A stretch of 64,000 nt of DNA from an uncultured Christensenellaceae bacterium. Its GTDB lineage: Bacteria > Bacillota > Clostridia > Christensenellales > Aristaeellaceae. Shown in pieces: positions 34,369-44,497 of this stretch (positions are counted from its first letter, which is position 1; each line of letters starts with the position of its first letter). A program made the translations under genes and the position numbers. The DNA lies in NCBI GenBank assembly GCA_905234985.1, contig CAJOJQ010000015.1:1-64000 (forward strand). Direction: 5' to 3'. Under the pieces are notes generated by a model. The model saw only the letters and a list, made by a program, of their open reading frames with translations. It searched no databases and had not been told where the DNA came from.

Positions 34369-36495
34369 GTGGCAACCGCATCGAAACTGATCATCGTGGA
34401 ATCTCCCGCCAAGGCGCGCACCATCGCCAAGTTCTTAGGCCGAGGGTACAAGGTGGAGGCCTCCCAGGGGCACGTGCGCGATCTGCCCAAATCCCAGTTG
34501 GGGGTGGACGTGGAAAACGATTTTTCCATGAAGTACATCACCATCCATGGCCGGGGCAAGATTTTGACCAAGATCCGCAAGGAAGCCAAATCCGCTTCCA
34601 AAATCTATTTAGCTACCGACCCTGACCGGGAGGGGGAAGCCATCTCCTGGCATCTGGCCCAGACCCTGGGCATGGACGTGAACGCCCCCTGCCGCATCGA
34701 ATTTCATGAGATCACCCAGCGGGCGGTGGAAAACGCCCTCAAAAACCCCCGGCCCATCGACATGGAACGGGTGGACGCCCAGCAGGCCCGCCGCGCCCTG
34801 GACCGGCTGGTGGGCTACAAGATCAGCCCCCTTTTGTGGGCCAAGGTGAAAAAGGGCCTGTCCGCCGGGCGGGTGCAGAGCGTGGCGACCCGACTTGTGG
34901 TGGACCGGGAGCAGGACATCGAGGATTTCATTCCCGAGGAATACTGGGATATTTCCGCCAACGCCCTGCTGCCCAGCGCCCGGGGCCGGAAAACCACCTT
35001 TATGCTGCGGCTCAACACCTTAGACGATAAAAAGGCCGAGCTGCACAGCGAGCAGGAGGCCAAGGAAGCCCAAAAACGGGTGGAAAACGCCCGCTTCGCC
35101 GTGTACGGCGTCAAGCACGGGGAAAAGAAAAAGCTGCCCGCGCCGCCCTTCACCACCTCCTCCCTCCAGCAGGAGGCAGGCCGCAAGCTGAACTTCACCA
35201 CCCAGAAAACCATGCAGGTGGTGCAGCAGCTCTATGAAGGTGTGGATTTGGAGGACGAGGGCACCCAGGGCGTCGTCACCTACATCCGCACCGACAGCGT
35301 GCGCATTTCTGAGGAAGCGCTTTCCGCCGTGCGCGCCTACATTCCGGAGCGCTTCGGCGAAGAATACCTGCCCGAAACACCCAACGAGTTCAAGGGCCGC
35401 CGCAACGCCCAGGACGCCCACGAGGCCATCCGCCCCACGGATGTGCGCCGCACGCCGGAATCCATCAAAGCGTCCCTGACCAAAGAGCAGTTCCAGCTGT
35501 ACCGGCTCATTTATTCCCGTTTCTTAGCCAGCCAGATGAAGCCCGCCCTGTATGATACCATGACCATGGACGTGGCGGGGGACGGCGTGGGCATGCGGTT
35601 CTACGGCGAGCATAAGCGCTTCGCCGGGTTCACCTGCGTTTATGAAGAAAGCACCGACGAAGCGGAGGAAGCGGCGGAATCCACCCTGCCCCAGTTTGAT
35701 GAGGGCGCGCCGGTGACCATCGAATCGGTGGAAAGCCAGCAGCATTTCACCCAGCCCCCCGCCCGCTTTACCGAAGCCAGCTTGGTGAAAACGTTGGAAG
35801 AAAAGGGCATCGGGCGGCCCTCCACCTACGCCCCCACCATCACCACCATTATCGCCCGGGGCTACGTGATGCGGGAAAACAAGCGCCTGTTCCCCACGGA
35901 ATTGGGCAAAATGATCAACGCCATGATGATGGACTACTTCGGCCCCATCGTGGACGTGGAATTCACCGCCGAGCTGGAGGAAGAGCTGGACGAGGTGGAG
36001 GAAGGGGGCGAGGACTGGCACAAGGTGCTGCGCAAATTCTACCCGCCCTTTGAAAAAATGCTGGAGAACGCCGAGGAAGCCATCGAAAAGGTGGAAATCA
36101 AGGACGAACCCAGCGACGTGGTCTGCGATAAATGCGGGGCGCAGATGGTGTACCGGGTGGGACGGTTCGGCAAGTTCTTAGCCTGCCCCAACTTCCCGGA
36201 TTGCCGGAACACCAAGCCCATCCTGAATTATATCGAAGCCAAGTGCCCCAAGTGCGGCGGGCGGCTGCTGGAAAAGACCAGCCGGAAAAACCGCAAGTTC
36301 TACGGCTGCGAAAATTACCCGGAATGCGATTTCGTTTCCTGGGAAATGCCGGTGGACCAGAAGTGCGAAAAGTGCGGCAGCTACATGACCTATAAGCGCT
36401 CCCGCAAGGGCAAGACCTGGTATTTGTGCAGCAACGAAACCTGCCGCCATCGGGTGGAGGTCAGCGCGCCGGAGACGGAGGACGAGGAAGTATGA
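34369..36495 (+). CDS. topA: DNA topoisomerase I
   Basis: Relaxes negative supercoils through a covalent tyrosine intermediate. The start is the GTG at 34369, behind GGAGG (8-base gap), which puts the TOPRIM opening [11 protein letters not shown] at the N-terminus; an ATG further upstream lies inside dprA. The 708-residue protein has the TOPRIM metal motif DPDREGE (about 84-90), the active-site Tyr305 in [12 protein letters not shown], and three C-terminal four-Cys zinc ribbons (about 585-690, [35 protein letters not shown]). It sits between dprA and trmFO, a gene order common in Bacillota. Confidence 0.97.
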   Translation: MATASKLIIVESPAKARTIAKFLGRGYKVEASQGHVRDLPKSQLGVDVENDFSMKYITIHGRGKILTKIRKEAKSASKIYLATDPDREGEAISWHLAQTLGMDVNAPCRIEFHEITQRAVENALKNPRPIDMERVDAQQARRALDRLVGYKISPLLWAKVKKGLSAGRVQSVATRLVVDREQDIEDFIPEEYWDISANALLPSARGRKTTFMLRLNTLDDKKAELHSEQEAKEAQKRVENARFAVYGVKHGEKKKLPAPPFTTSSLQQEAGRKLNFTTQKTMQVVQQLYEGVDLEDEGTQGVVTYIRTDSVRISEEALSAVRAYIPERFGEEYLPETPNEFKGRRNAQDAHEAIRPTDVRRTPESIKASLTKEQFQLYRLIYSRFLASQMKPALYDTMTMDVAGDGVGMRFYGEHKRFAGFTCVYEESTDEAEEAAESTLPQFDEGAPVTIESVESQQHFTQPPARFTEASLVKTLEEKGIGRPSTYAPTITTIIARGYVMRENKRLFPTELGKMINAMMMDYFGPIVDVEFTAELEEELDEVEEGGEDWHKVLRKFYPPFEKMLENAEEAIEKVEIKDEPSDVVCDKCGAQMVYRVGRFGKFLACPNFPDCRNTKPILNYIEAKCPKCGGRLLEKTSRKNRKFYGCENYPECDFVSWEMPVDQKCEKCGSYMTYKRSRKGKTWYLCSNETCRHRVEVSAPETEDEEV

Positions 36496-37790
36496 GCGTC
36501 ACCGTGATCGGCGCGGGGCTGGCGGGCTGCGAAGCGGCCTGGCAATTAGCCAAGCGCGGCGTGGCCGTCACCCTGATCGAGCAAAAGCCCAAAAACTACA
36601 GCCCCGCCCATCATTCCCCCCTGTTCGCGGAATTGGTCTGCTCCAATTCCCTGCGGTCGGACCGCATGCAGAACGCCGTGGGCCTGCTCAAGGAAGAAAT
36701 GCGCCGCATGGATTCCCTGGTGCTGTTGGCGGCGGACAAGGCCCGGGTGCCCGCGGGCGGGGCTTTGGCGGTGGATCGGGATTCTTTTTCGGGGTACATC
36801 ACCGAAACCCTGAAAAACCATCCCCTGGTGACGGTGGAGGAACGGGAAGTGACCGAAATCCCCGACAGCCCCGCCATCATCGCCACCGGCCCGCTCACCA
36901 GCGACGCTTTGGCGGACGCCATCGCCCGGATGCCAGAAGTCAGCATCCTGAATTTTTACGACGCCGCCGCCCCCATCGTGACGGCGGAAAGCCTGGATAT
37001 GAGCAAGGTGTACCGCGCCTCCCGCTACGGGCGGGGGGACGATTACCTGAACTGCCCCATGGATCAAAGGGAGTACGACGCTTTTGTGGAAGCCCTGCTT
37101 TCCGCCGAAACCGCCCCCGTTCACGGCTTTGAGGAAAAGAAAGTGTTCGAGGGCTGCATGCCGGTGGAATCCATGGCCCGGCGGGGACATATGGTGCTGG
37201 CCTTCGGTCCCTTAAAGCCCGTGGGCCTGCCCGATCCCCGCACGGGAAAAGACCCCTACGCCGTGGTGCAGCTGCGCCAGGACGACGCCGCGGGAACCCT
37301 GTATAATATCGTGGGCTTCCAGACGCGGCTGAAATTCCCGGAACAGAAGCGGGTGTTCGGCCTGATCCCCGGATTGGAACACGCGGAATACGCCCGGTAC
37401 GGGGTGATGCACCGGAACACCTTCTTAAACAGCCCCGGATTGCTGGACTGCCATTACCAAATGATTGCCCGGCCCGGCCTGTTCTTCGCGGGCCAGATGA
37501 CCGGCGTGGAGGGTTACGTGGAAAGCGCCGGAAGCGGTCTGGTGGCGGGCGTCTGCGCCGCCATGCAGCAATTAGGGAAACCTCTGCCGGACTTTCCCCG
37601 GGAAACGGCCTTGGGCGCTTTGGCCCATTACGTGGCCGCCGACAACCGGTCTTTCCAGCCCATGAACGTGACCTACGGCATCTTGGAGGGCTGGCCGGAA
37701 AAAGTGCGGGGCGGCAAGCAGGCCCGGTATGAGAAAATCGCAAACCGGGCGCTGGAAACCGTCGGCAGGCTGAAACAGGAGATCGGCTGA
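36492..37790 (+). CDS. trmFO: Methylenetetrahydrofolate-tRNA-(uracil-5-)-methyltransferase TrmFO
   Basis: A folate- and FAD-dependent enzyme that makes ribothymidine at tRNA position 54. The start ATGA overlaps the topA stop, and [21 protein letters not shown] is the FAD-binding dinucleotide motif. Other conserved parts are [10 protein letters not shown], the catalytic Cys regions around [12 protein letters not shown] and FEGCMPVE, and [18 protein letters not shown] for the second FAD contact. It has 432 residues, a usual length. Transcription continues from topA. Confidence 0.96.
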   Translation: MSVTVIGAGLAGCEAAWQLAKRGVAVTLIEQKPKNYSPAHHSPLFAELVCSNSLRSDRMQNAVGLLKEEMRRMDSLVLLAADKARVPAGGALAVDRDSFSGYITETLKNHPLVTVEEREVTEIPDSPAIIATGPLTSDALADAIARMPEVSILNFYDAAAPIVTAESLDMSKVYRASRYGRGDDYLNCPMDQREYDAFVEALLSAETAPVHGFEEKKVFEGCMPVESMARRGHMVLAFGPLKPVGLPDPRTGKDPYAVVQLRQDDAAGTLYNIVGFQTRLKFPEQKRVFGLIPGLEHAEYARYGVMHRNTFLNSPGLLDCHYQMIARPGLFFAGQMTGVEGYVESAGSGLVAGVCAAMQQLGKPLPDFPRETALGALAHYVAADNRSFQPMNVTYGILEGWPEKVRGGKQARYEKIANRALETVGRLKQEIG

Positions 37791-37815
37791 GCGCAGACAA
37801 AAGGAGGCGGAGTGC

Positions 37816-38799
37816 TTGAAAAGAATCTTCATCGCGGTTTTATGTATGCTGCTGCTCGTTCCTTCAATTGTCTTCTGTGAATCCGGCGGCCTGATGGAGG
37901 AAGCCGTTTCCATCGGCGAACCCGCCTTGCCGGGCACGCTCACCCTGCCGGAAAACGCCGCCTCTCCCCTGCCTGCCGTGGTGCTGCTTCACGGCTCCGG
38001 GCCTAACGACCGGGACGAGACCGTGGGCCAGACCAAGCTGTTCCGGGATTTGGCGGAAATGCTGGCAGAAAAGGGCGTCGCCGTACTGCGGTTCGATAAA
38101 CGCACCTTGGTTTACAACACATATACCAAAGATGATTTGAAAACCTTCACCGTTGACCAAGAATCCATCCGGGACGCGGTGGCGGCGGCGGAGCTTCTGC
38201 GCTCCGATCCCCGCGTCGGCAAGGTTTTCCTCATCGGCCATTCCATGGGGGCCATGATCGCGCCCCGGATCGCGGCGGAAAATCCCGGCCTGTTTGACGG
38301 GATCATCCTGCTGTCCGGCACGCCCAAGACCTTGGGGGACATCGTACTCAGCCAGAATCAGGCCATCGTGGACGCCCTGCCGGCCCTGACGAAAGCCATC
38401 GGAACCATCCAGATGCAGGGGCTGCGCATGAATTGGAAAGACCTTTTGAACAGCACAGGAGAAGAAGCGAAAAACAAGACCGTTTTCGGAGAGCCTGGCT
38501 ATTATTTCTGGGAAATGGCCCAGTATGACACGGGAAAAATCCTGGAAAACCTGGAACTCCCCGCCCTCGTCATCAACGGCGGACGGGATTTCCAGGTGGT
38601 GGACGCGGACGGCGTCGACGCATGGAATGCCCTGAATCTGCCGGAAAATGTACAGGTGATCTATCATCCCGAACTGAACCACCTGCTCATGGACCCGGAC
38701 GTGCCGGAAGAAGCCCGGGGAACCGTAAAGGAATACGATGCGCCCTGCCATGTTTCCCAGGAAATCATTGCCGAAATCGCGGAATTCATCTTGAAATGA
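37816..38799 (+). CDS. Secreted alpha/beta hydrolase
   Basis: The 327-residue protein starts at a TTG (37816) that follows AGGAGG by 8 bases. A signal peptide (about 1-21, ending VFC) precedes the hydrolase fold. It shows the oxyanion region VVLLHGSGPNDRDE, the nucleophile elbow LIGHSMGAMIAP (Ser near 138), an Asp in INGGRDFQV and a His in ELNHLLMD. The Cys at position 21 with preceding VF lacks a perfect lipobox, so anchoring is unsure. The domain resembles extracellular dienelactone-hydrolase/BAAT-type esterases. It lies 25 bases after trmFO and may be co-transcribed. Confidence 0.82.
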   Translation: MKRIFIAVLCMLLLVPSIVFCESGGLMEEAVSIGEPALPGTLTLPENAASPLPAVVLLHGSGPNDRDETVGQTKLFRDLAEMLAEKGVAVLRFDKRTLVYNTYTKDDLKTFTVDQESIRDAVAAAELLRSDPRVGKVFLIGHSMGAMIAPRIAAENPGLFDGIILLSGTPKTLGDIVLSQNQAIVDALPALTKAIGTIQMQGLRMNWKDLLNSTGEEAKNKTVFGEPGYYFWEMAQYDTGKILENLELPALVINGGRDFQVVDADGVDAWNALNLPENVQVIYHPELNHLLMDPDVPEEARGTVKEYDAPCHVSQEIIAEIAEFILK

Positions 38800-38854
38800 C
38801 CGCCTGAAACCGCAGCAAAATCAAGGCCGAATTGGGGCAATGAATTTTTCTGTC

Positions 38855-38883
38855 TTGCAAAATCCGGAAAAGTCTGCTAAGAT
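38855..38883 (+). promoter_or_regulatory. Promoter of hslVU
   Basis: TTGCAA (38855-38860) and TAAGAT (38878-38883) are 17 bases apart. Confidence 0.6.
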
Positions 38884-38933
38884 ACATGATGGTCAAAGAA
38901 AGACTATCATTCCAAACATGGAGGATTACACAC

Positions 38934-39467
38934 ATGACCATGAAAGGCACCACCATCTGCGCCGTCAAAAAGGACGGCAAAATCGCCGTGGCCGGGGACG
39001 GCCAGGTGACCATGGGAGAACATACGGTTTTTAAGGCCACCGCCCGGAAGGTGCGCCGTATTTATAACGACAGCGTGGTAACGGGCTTCGCCGGTTCCGT
39101 GGCCGACGCCTTTTCCCTGTGCGAACGCTTTGAAGACAAGCTGACCCAGTGCGGCGGCAATTTGGAGCGGGCCGCCGTGATGCTGGCCCAGGACTGGCGG
39201 GGCGACAAGGGCCTGCGCCAATTGGAAGCCATGCTGATCGTGGCGAACAAGGAAACCATGCTGATCGTGTCCGGCACCGGCGAAGTGATCGACCCGGACG
39301 ACGGCGTGGCCGCCATCGGCTCCGGCGGGAATTACGCCCTGGCCGCCGCCCGCGCTTTGGTGCAGAATACGGATTTGTCCGCCAAAGAAATCGCCGAAAA
39401 GGCCCTGCACATCGCCGCGTCCATCTGCGTGTATACCAACGACAACATCATCGTGGAGGAGGTGTGA
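38934..39467 (+). CDS. hslV: ATP-dependent protease peptidase subunit HslV
   Basis: A proteasome-like N-terminal-threonine peptidase. The start at 38934 ([15 protein letters not shown]) follows GGAGG. Alignment with TTIVSV of E. coli HslV places the nucleophile Thr at residue 6, so a five-residue propeptide must be removed, as in other clostridial HslV. Conserved parts include [10 protein letters not shown] and the sodium/HslU-interaction region [15 protein letters not shown]. The product has 177 residues. It is followed after 3 bases by hslU. Confidence 0.95.
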   Translation: MTMKGTTICAVKKDGKIAVAGDGQVTMGEHTVFKATARKVRRIYNDSVVTGFAGSVADAFSLCERFEDKLTQCGGNLERAAVMLAQDWRGDKGLRQLEAMLIVANKETMLIVSGTGEVIDPDDGVAAIGSGGNYALAAARALVQNTDLSAKEIAEKALHIAASICVYTNDNIIVEEV

Positions 39468-39470
39468 CCC

Positions 39471-40871
39471 ATGAGCGAAATGAAAAATCTGCCGGGCCGC
39501 GTCCACGAATTAACGCCCCGCGAGGTCGTGCGGGAGCTGGACCGCTACATCATCGGCCAGGACGACGCCAAGCGCGCCGTGGCCATCGCCCTGCGCAACC
39601 GCTACCGCCGTTCCCAATTGCCAAAGGAAATGCGGGATGAAATTTATCCCAAGAACATCCTCATGATCGGCCCCACCGGCGTGGGCAAAACTGAAATCGC
39701 CCGCCGCCTCGCCAAGCTGGTAGAAGCCCCCTTCATCAAGGTGGAAGCCACCAAATTCACCGAAGTGGGCTACGTGGGCCGGGACGTGGAATCCATCATC
39801 CGCGACTTGGCGGAAAACGCCGTGCGCATGGTGAAGGACGAGCATGTGGCCCGGGTCAAGACCCGCGCCCTGGTGCTGGCCGAAGACCGCCTGGTCACTT
39901 TGCTTTTGCATCCGGCCAGGAAGGCCAGCACCGGCAATAATCCCCTGGACATTCTGCTGGGCCGCGCCAAGCAGGAGCCGGAACCCTCCGAGGCCGAAAA
40001 GAGCGAAATCAGCCGCAAGCGGGGCGAACTCCGCCAGCAGCTTCGTTCCGGCGCGCTGGAGGATCACGAGCTGGAAATCGAAGTAGAGGAAGCCGCGCCC
40101 CAGTTGGAGGTGGGCGGCGCATCCATCAGCATCGGGGACATGATGGGCGGCATGCTGCCCAAGCGCATGAAGACCCGCCACGTGAAGGTGAAGGAAGCCC
40201 GCGAAATCCTCATTCAGGAGGAAAGCAACAAGCTCATCGACGAGGACGCGGTGAAGGAGGAAGCCATTCGCCGCTGCGAGCAGAGCGGCATCGTGTTCCT
40301 GGACGAAATCGACAAGATCGCGGGCCGCAGCGTGGGTTCCGGCCCGGACGTGAGCCGGGAAGGCGTGCAGCGGGACATTCTGCCCATCGTGGAAGGCTCC
40401 ACGGTGAATACCAAATACGGCCCCGTGCGCACGGACTTTATGCTGTTCATCGGCGCGGGCGCGTTCCACGTGGCCAAGGTCAGCGACCTGATCCCCGAAT
40501 TGCAGGGCCGCTTCCCGGTACACGTCAATTTAAAATCCCTCACCCAGGAGGATTTCGTCGCCATCCTGACGAAAACAGATAACGCCATCACCCGGCAGTA
40601 TTCCGCGCTGCTGGAGGTGGACAAGGTACACCTGACCTTCGACGAGGATGCCCTCAACGAAATCGCCCGCATCGCCATGCTGGCGAACGAAACCAGCGAG
40701 GACATCGGCGCCCGCCGCCTCCACGCCGTGTTTGAAGAGCTGCTGGAGGACGTGTCCTTCAACGCGGGAGGCGACAATATGCCCGACGTGTACCTGACCA
40801 TCACCGCGGACTATGTGAAGGAACATTTGAAGACCGCCAAGGAAATGGATATGAGACGCTATATCCTGTAG
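39471..40871 (+). CDS. hslU: HslU AAA+ unfoldase subunit
   Basis: The hexameric ATPase that unfolds substrates for HslV. The 466-residue protein starts LTPREVVRELDRYIIGQDDAKRAV. It has Walker A MIGPTGVGKTEIARRLAKL near residue 64, the pore motif KFTEVGYVGRDVES, an I-domain (about 115-250), Walker B IVFLDEIDKIAG, sensor regions around ELQGRFPVHV, and the C-terminal end MRRYIL that inserts into HslV. A GGAGGTG ribosome site lies before the ATG. A heptad inverted repeat follows. Confidence 0.96.
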   Translation: MSEMKNLPGRVHELTPREVVRELDRYIIGQDDAKRAVAIALRNRYRRSQLPKEMRDEIYPKNILMIGPTGVGKTEIARRLAKLVEAPFIKVEATKFTEVGYVGRDVESIIRDLAENAVRMVKDEHVARVKTRALVLAEDRLVTLLLHPARKASTGNNPLDILLGRAKQEPEPSEAEKSEISRKRGELRQQLRSGALEDHELEIEVEEAAPQLEVGGASISIGDMMGGMLPKRMKTRHVKVKEAREILIQEESNKLIDEDAVKEEAIRRCEQSGIVFLDEIDKIAGRSVGSGPDVSREGVQRDILPIVEGSTVNTKYGPVRTDFMLFIGAGAFHVAKVSDLIPELQGRFPVHVNLKSLTQEDFVAILTKTDNAITRQYSALLEVDKVHLTFDEDALNEIARIAMLANETSEDIGARRLHAVFEELLEDVSFNAGGDNMPDVYLTITADYVKEHLKTAKEMDMRRYIL

Positions 40872-40887
40872 ACAAAGAAAAATACTG

Positions 40888-40999
40888 AAAGAGTACAGAG
40901 CGCAGAGTTCAGAGTTCAGATTTATATACTTGAACACTTCGCACGCCGAACCTTGTACACCATATTATCTGAACTCTGTACTCTGAACTCTGAACTCTT
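40888..40999. repeat. Heptad inverted-repeat element E4 (CAGAGTT type)
   Basis: The left arm 40888-40921 carries tandem CAGAGTT with variants. The right arm 40966-40999 is complementary with about three mismatches in 34 bases. The centre (about 44 bases) starts TTTATATACTTG. It lies between hslU and cmk on the same strand. Confidence 0.85.
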
Positions 41000-41036
41000 T
41001 TAATCCTTTTACTTTACGACGAAAGGCGGGTTTAAA

Positions 41037-41708
41037 ATGCCATTGACCATCGCCATCGACGGGCCCGTGGGCGCGGGCAAATCCACCATTTCGGATGTGG
41101 TGGCAAAGCGTCTCGGCATCCTGCACCTGGACACCGGGGCCATGTACCGGGCCGTGGGCCTTTATATGCTGGACAGCGGCGTGGATCCCAAGGATCGGGA
41201 AGCCGTTTGCGCCCTCTGCGAGGAAGGCAGGGTGCTGGTGGACGTGCGGTATGCGGACGGCGCCCAGCAGACCCTGCTGAACGGCCAGGACGTATCGGGC
41301 CGCATCCGCGCCCAGGAGGTGGGCCAGGCGGCCTCCGCCGTATCCCGCTATCCCACGGTGCGCCGCATGCTGGTGCGCCGCCAGCAGGAAATGGCAAAAG
41401 GCCAGTCCATGCTGCTGGACGGGCGGGATATCGGCACGGTCGTTCTCAAGGACGCCACGGTGAAAATCTACCTGACGGCCTCCCCCGAATCCCGGGCCAG
41501 GCGGCGTATGCTGCAGCTGCGGGAAAAGGGCGACGAAACGCCTTTTGAAACCATTTTGGCCGAGGTCAACGCCCGGGATTACCAGGACACCCACCGGGAA
41601 ACCGACCCCCTGCGGCAAGCCGAGGACGCGGTGCTGGTGGATTCCTCTTTCCTTACCTTCGATGAAACCGTCAACGCCATTCTTTCCATTGTGGAGGCGA
41701 AAAAATAG
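41037..41708 (+). CDS. cmk: (d)CMP kinase
   Basis: Phosphorylates CMP and dCMP. The 223-residue protein opens with the P-loop IAIDGPVGAGKSTISDVVAKRLG and continues with HLDTGAMYRAVGL, a CMP-binding insert and LLDGRDIGTVVLKDATVKIYLTASPESRARRR. GAAAGG precedes the ATG. plsC starts 2 bases after its stop, so the two form an operon, the common cmk-plsC order in Bacillota. Confidence 0.95.
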   Translation: MPLTIAIDGPVGAGKSTISDVVAKRLGILHLDTGAMYRAVGLYMLDSGVDPKDREAVCALCEEGRVLVDVRYADGAQQTLLNGQDVSGRIRAQEVGQAASAVSRYPTVRRMLVRRQQEMAKGQSMLLDGRDIGTVVLKDATVKIYLTASPESRARRRMLQLREKGDETPFETILAEVNARDYQDTHRETDPLRQAEDAVLVDSSFLTFDETVNAILSIVEAKK

Positions 41709-41710
41709 CC

Positions 41711-42412
41711 ATGGAAACGAAGAATACGCCGGAAAAGCCGGAAAAGCCGGAAAAGCTGGAAAAGCTGGAAAAGCGTGAGAAAAAGCCCGTCAGCCCCGAA
41801 AAGGAGCGCACCTTCGTCTACACCCTGGCCCGCATCGTAGCTTTCATCGGCAATCACACCATTTTCCCCGTTCGCTATCACGGAAGGGAAAACTTTGAGC
41901 TGAAAGCCCCCTACATCGCCATGTCCAACCACAACAGCGCCGTGGACCCGCTGATCCTGGCTTATCCCTGCAAAAAATACGAATTCCGCTTCGTAGGGAA
42001 AAAGGAGCTGACCCAAAATAAGTTCACCGCATGGCTGCTGAATAAGGGCCTGCACATGATCACCGTGGACCGCCACAATTCCGACCTGGCGGCCATGCGC
42101 CTGTGCATGAAAACCCTGCGGGACGGCTACGTGCTGGGCATTTTCCCGGAGGGCACCCGGCATCACGAGGATTTGATGAGCGAAGTGGAAACCGGGGCCG
42201 CCGTGCTGGCCCTGCGCGCCAAAGCGCCCATCCTGCCCGTATACATTGAGTCCAAGCCCAAGCTGTTCCGCGTCAACCACGTGTACATCGGCAAGCCCAT
42301 GGATATTTCCGATTTGGCGGCCCAGGGCTTCAATACCGACGTGGTGGAGGCCCTGTGCGGCCGCATCCGGGAAACCTTTCATCAAATGCGCAGGGACGCC
42401 GAAAAAAAGTGA
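41711..42412 (+). CDS. plsC: 1-acyl-sn-glycerol-3-phosphate acyltransferase
   Basis: Makes phosphatidic acid at the membrane. The 233-residue protein has the catalytic HX4D motif NHNSAVDP (His74, Asp79), a substrate motif around FVGKKELTQNK, and FPEGTRHH. Unusually, the N-terminus carries about 30 mostly charged residues with a repeated KPEK/KLEK unit encoded by tandem 9-base repeats (about 41732-41770), which looks like an unstructured extension made by repeat expansion. The stop codon lies within the first bases of a heptad inverted repeat. Confidence 0.9.
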   Translation: METKNTPEKPEKPEKLEKLEKREKKPVSPEKERTFVYTLARIVAFIGNHTIFPVRYHGRENFELKAPYIAMSNHNSAVDPLILAYPCKKYEFRFVGKKELTQNKFTAWLLNKGLHMITVDRHNSDLAAMRLCMKTLRDGYVLGIFPEGTRHHEDLMSEVETGAAVLALRAKAPILPVYIESKPKLFRVNHVYIGKPMDISDLAAQGFNTDVVEALCGRIRETFHQMRRDAEKK

Positions 42413-42529
42413 GAAGTTAGGAGAGAAGAGAGAGGAGTTTTTCTTGTTCAAAACGTCCGCGAAGCAGCGAAACGTTTTGTTTTGACAAAATATAATTTCT
42501 CTCTCCTATCTCCTCTCTCCTCACTTTTT
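42404..42529. repeat. Heptad inverted-repeat element E5 (GAGAGAG/GAGATAG type)
   Basis: The left arm 42404-42439 begins inside the last codons of plsC (AAAAAGTGAG). The right arm 42494-42529 is its complement with a few mismatches. The centre contains a small hairpin (AAAACGT/ACGTTTT) and TTTTGACAAAATATAA, similar to E3 and E7. Confidence 0.8.
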
Positions 42530-42554
42530 GAAAATATCTGCTCAAAGGTAATAC

Positions 42555-43034
42555 ATGATGAACGACACGATCCGCCCCGCCCAAGACCGGGATATTCCCG
42601 GCGTGATGCGCCTGTTGGTTCAGGTGGATATGGTACACCACTTGATCCGCCCCGATCTGTTCAAAGGCCCCGCCACCAAGTACACCGAAGACGAATTGAA
42701 GGCGATTTTCCGCAACGAAAAAACGCCGGTGTTCGTCTGCGCGGACGAAAACGGGCAGGTGCTGGGCCATTGCTTCTGCTGCTTTCAGCAGCACGTGGGC
42801 CACAACGTGCTTACCGACGTGAAAACCCTGTATATCGACGACCTGTGCGTGGACGAAGCCCATCGGGGACAGCATGTCGGAAAAGCGCTGTATGATTTCG
42901 CGCTGGATTTCGCGAAATCTTCCGGCTGCTACAACGTCACCCTGAACGTGTGGGCGGGCAACGACAGCGCCAAAGCATTCTATGAGCGCCAGGGCATGAC
43001 CTTCCAGAAGTATGAAATGGAAACGATCCTGTGA
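42555..43034 (+). CDS. GNAT acetyltransferase
   Basis: The 159-residue protein reads MNDTIRPAQDRDIPGVMRLL, then CADENGQVLGHCFCC, the loop VDEAHRGQHVGKALYDFAL for acetyl-CoA and a C-terminal NVWAGNDSAKAFYERQGM. It is a single-domain GNAT, close in type to RimI-like or YhbS-like enzymes; the target is unknown. Two ATGs stand together at the start. It is isolated between two heptad repeat elements and followed by a terminator. Confidence 0.85.
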   Translation: MMNDTIRPAQDRDIPGVMRLLVQVDMVHHLIRPDLFKGPATKYTEDELKAIFRNEKTPVFVCADENGQVLGHCFCCFQQHVGHNVLTDVKTLYIDDLCVDEAHRGQHVGKALYDFALDFAKSSGCYNVTLNVWAGNDSAKAFYERQGMTFQKYEMETIL

Positions 43035-43041
43035 ACCCAAC

Positions 43042-43072
43042 AAAAAACGCTGTTTGAACGCGGCGTTTTTTT
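43042..43072 (+). terminator. Terminator after the GNAT gene
   Basis: An AAAAACGC arm pairs with GCGTTTTT around a short imperfect stem and loop, ending in a T-run. Confidence 0.7.
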
Positions 43073-43107
43073 CGTGATTGTTCAGTCGGCTGCATAAGTC
43101 GGCAATA

Positions 43108-43219
43108 GAGTTGAGAGCGGAGAGTTGAGAGTTGAGAGTTATATAGTCAATCAATGGGGTTCTTTTATGATAAACACTATATCATCTCAACTCTCAACTC
43201 TTAACTCTCCACTCTGACT
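43108..43219. repeat. Heptad inverted-repeat element E6 (GAGAGTT type)
   Basis: The left arm 43108-43140 has tandem GAGAGTT. The right arm 43184-43216 is complementary. The centre (about 43 bases) starts ATATAGTC, as in E2. CAGTC (43083) and GACTG (43215) may form an outer extension. It lies between convergent genes. Confidence 0.85.
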
Positions 43220-43240
43220 GAAAGGCCCGACCTGTTCCGT

Positions 43241-44497
43241 TTATCCCTTGATGGTTTGGCGCAGCTTGTCGGCCTCCCCTTCGGAAATGTCCCGCCCGCT
43301 GTACCGGGCCTGCTCGTACAGGTCGGTGAAGGCCCGGGCCTGGGTTTGGGTGTAGGCTTTTTCTTCGGCCAGGGCTTCCCGGGCCGTTTTGTTTTTGGCT
43401 TCGGGCCTGCGGCGCAGGAATTGCCGGTACAGATACCGCACCCGGTCCCGCCCGTTCAGGCTTTCCCATTTTTCCGGTTTTTCCCGGCGGAACACATTGC
43501 GCACCTGATCCCGGATGGTTTGGGTGCGCTCGTCCCAGTTCACGGTGCTTTCCGTTTCGTCCACGTAGTCCTCTCCCGCGTCGGCGGCGTAGCGGCGCAG
43601 GGAGGCCAGCAAACGCTGCAGCAGCCTTTTGCAGCCCTTCGCCAGCGCCCGGACCGCGAAGAAGGCGAGAATGAACACGATGATCAGGGCGGCGATCTGG
43701 AACACCTTTTCAAAGAACAGGGCCAGGGCGCTGGGTTCCGTCTCCTCCCCCATGCCGAACATATCGCCCATATCCCCGCCGCCGCCGCCCACGCCGCCCT
43801 GGGCGGGCAGCAGCCTCATGAGAAACGCCGCGATGGCGGCAATAGCTTTTTTCGTAAAGTCCCAGGCCGTCTCCACCCATACCGCCAGCCGCTTCCAGGA
43901 GGCGGCGGTTAGGGCGATGAGGAAGAACGCCGCCGCCAGCGCCGTATTCCTTTGACGGATGGCCGCGGGCGCTTTTCCCGCGCCGTGCATGCCGTCGGAA
44001 AGGCCGTGGCGGTTCTGGCACAGCACGTACAAAAACATATAAACGGCGAAGCATGGCAGCAAAAAGGGCAGCGTGCCCGAAAACACGGGCCAGCCCGACG
44101 CGGCCTGGGCAAAGAGGTGCAGGATCACGCCGCCTAACCACATCCCGATGGGCCATTCGTCCCAAACGGGCCTTTTCCAGGCGGGGGGCAGCAAAAGCAG
44201 CGCCGCCACGCAGGGAACGATCAGCAGCAGCCTGCGGGGATCAAGCGACCATTGGAACACAATGCCCCAGGCCAAAAACAGAGCGCAGCCCACCAGGGCG
44301 AAGGGCAGCCGACCCTTCATGGGCAGCAGATACCCCGCGCAGCCCCATACCCAGGCCAAAAAGGGCGGCACCAGCCACAGCACCGGCGCGTCGGAGGCAA
44401 GGAACCGCCCCGTCAGAATCCACAGGGGCATGCCGCCCAGAACCAGACAGAGGGCGGCCAGCATTTTCATGGGAAGAATCCGCAGCCTGTCCTTCAC
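43241..44497 (-). CDS. DUF4129-type multi-pass membrane protein
   Basis: The start is the GTG at 44497, behind AGGAGGG (9-base gap) at the end of the DUF58 gene; the frame open upstream is not used. The 418-residue protein has about eight hydrophobic segments (residues 10-330), then a cytoplasmic helical tail. The segment SLNGRDRVRYLYRQFLRRR and the following acidic-basic helices resemble the DUF4129 domain that often ends TgpA-like transglutaminase membrane proteins; the transglutaminase core itself is absent. A Gly-rich loop (GGVGGGGGDMGDMFGMG) lies outside or between helices. It is the last gene of the MoxR-DUF58 operon. Confidence 0.65.
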   Translation of the reverse strand: MKDRLRILPMKMLAALCLVLGGMPLWILTGRFLASDAPVLWLVPPFLAWVWGCAGYLLPMKGRLPFALVGCALFLAWGIVFQWSLDPRRLLLIVPCVAALLLLPPAWKRPVWDEWPIGMWLGGVILHLFAQAASGWPVFSGTLPFLLPCFAVYMFLYVLCQNRHGLSDGMHGAGKAPAAIRQRNTALAAAFFLIALTAASWKRLAVWVETAWDFTKKAIAAIAAFLMRLLPAQGGVGGGGGDMGDMFGMGEETEPSALALFFEKVFQIAALIIVFILAFFAVRALAKGCKRLLQRLLASLRRYAADAGEDYVDETESTVNWDERTQTIRDQVRNVFRREKPEKWESLNGRDRVRYLYRQFLRRRPEAKNKTAREALAEEKAYTQTQARAFTDLYEQARYSGRDISEGEADKLRQTIKG

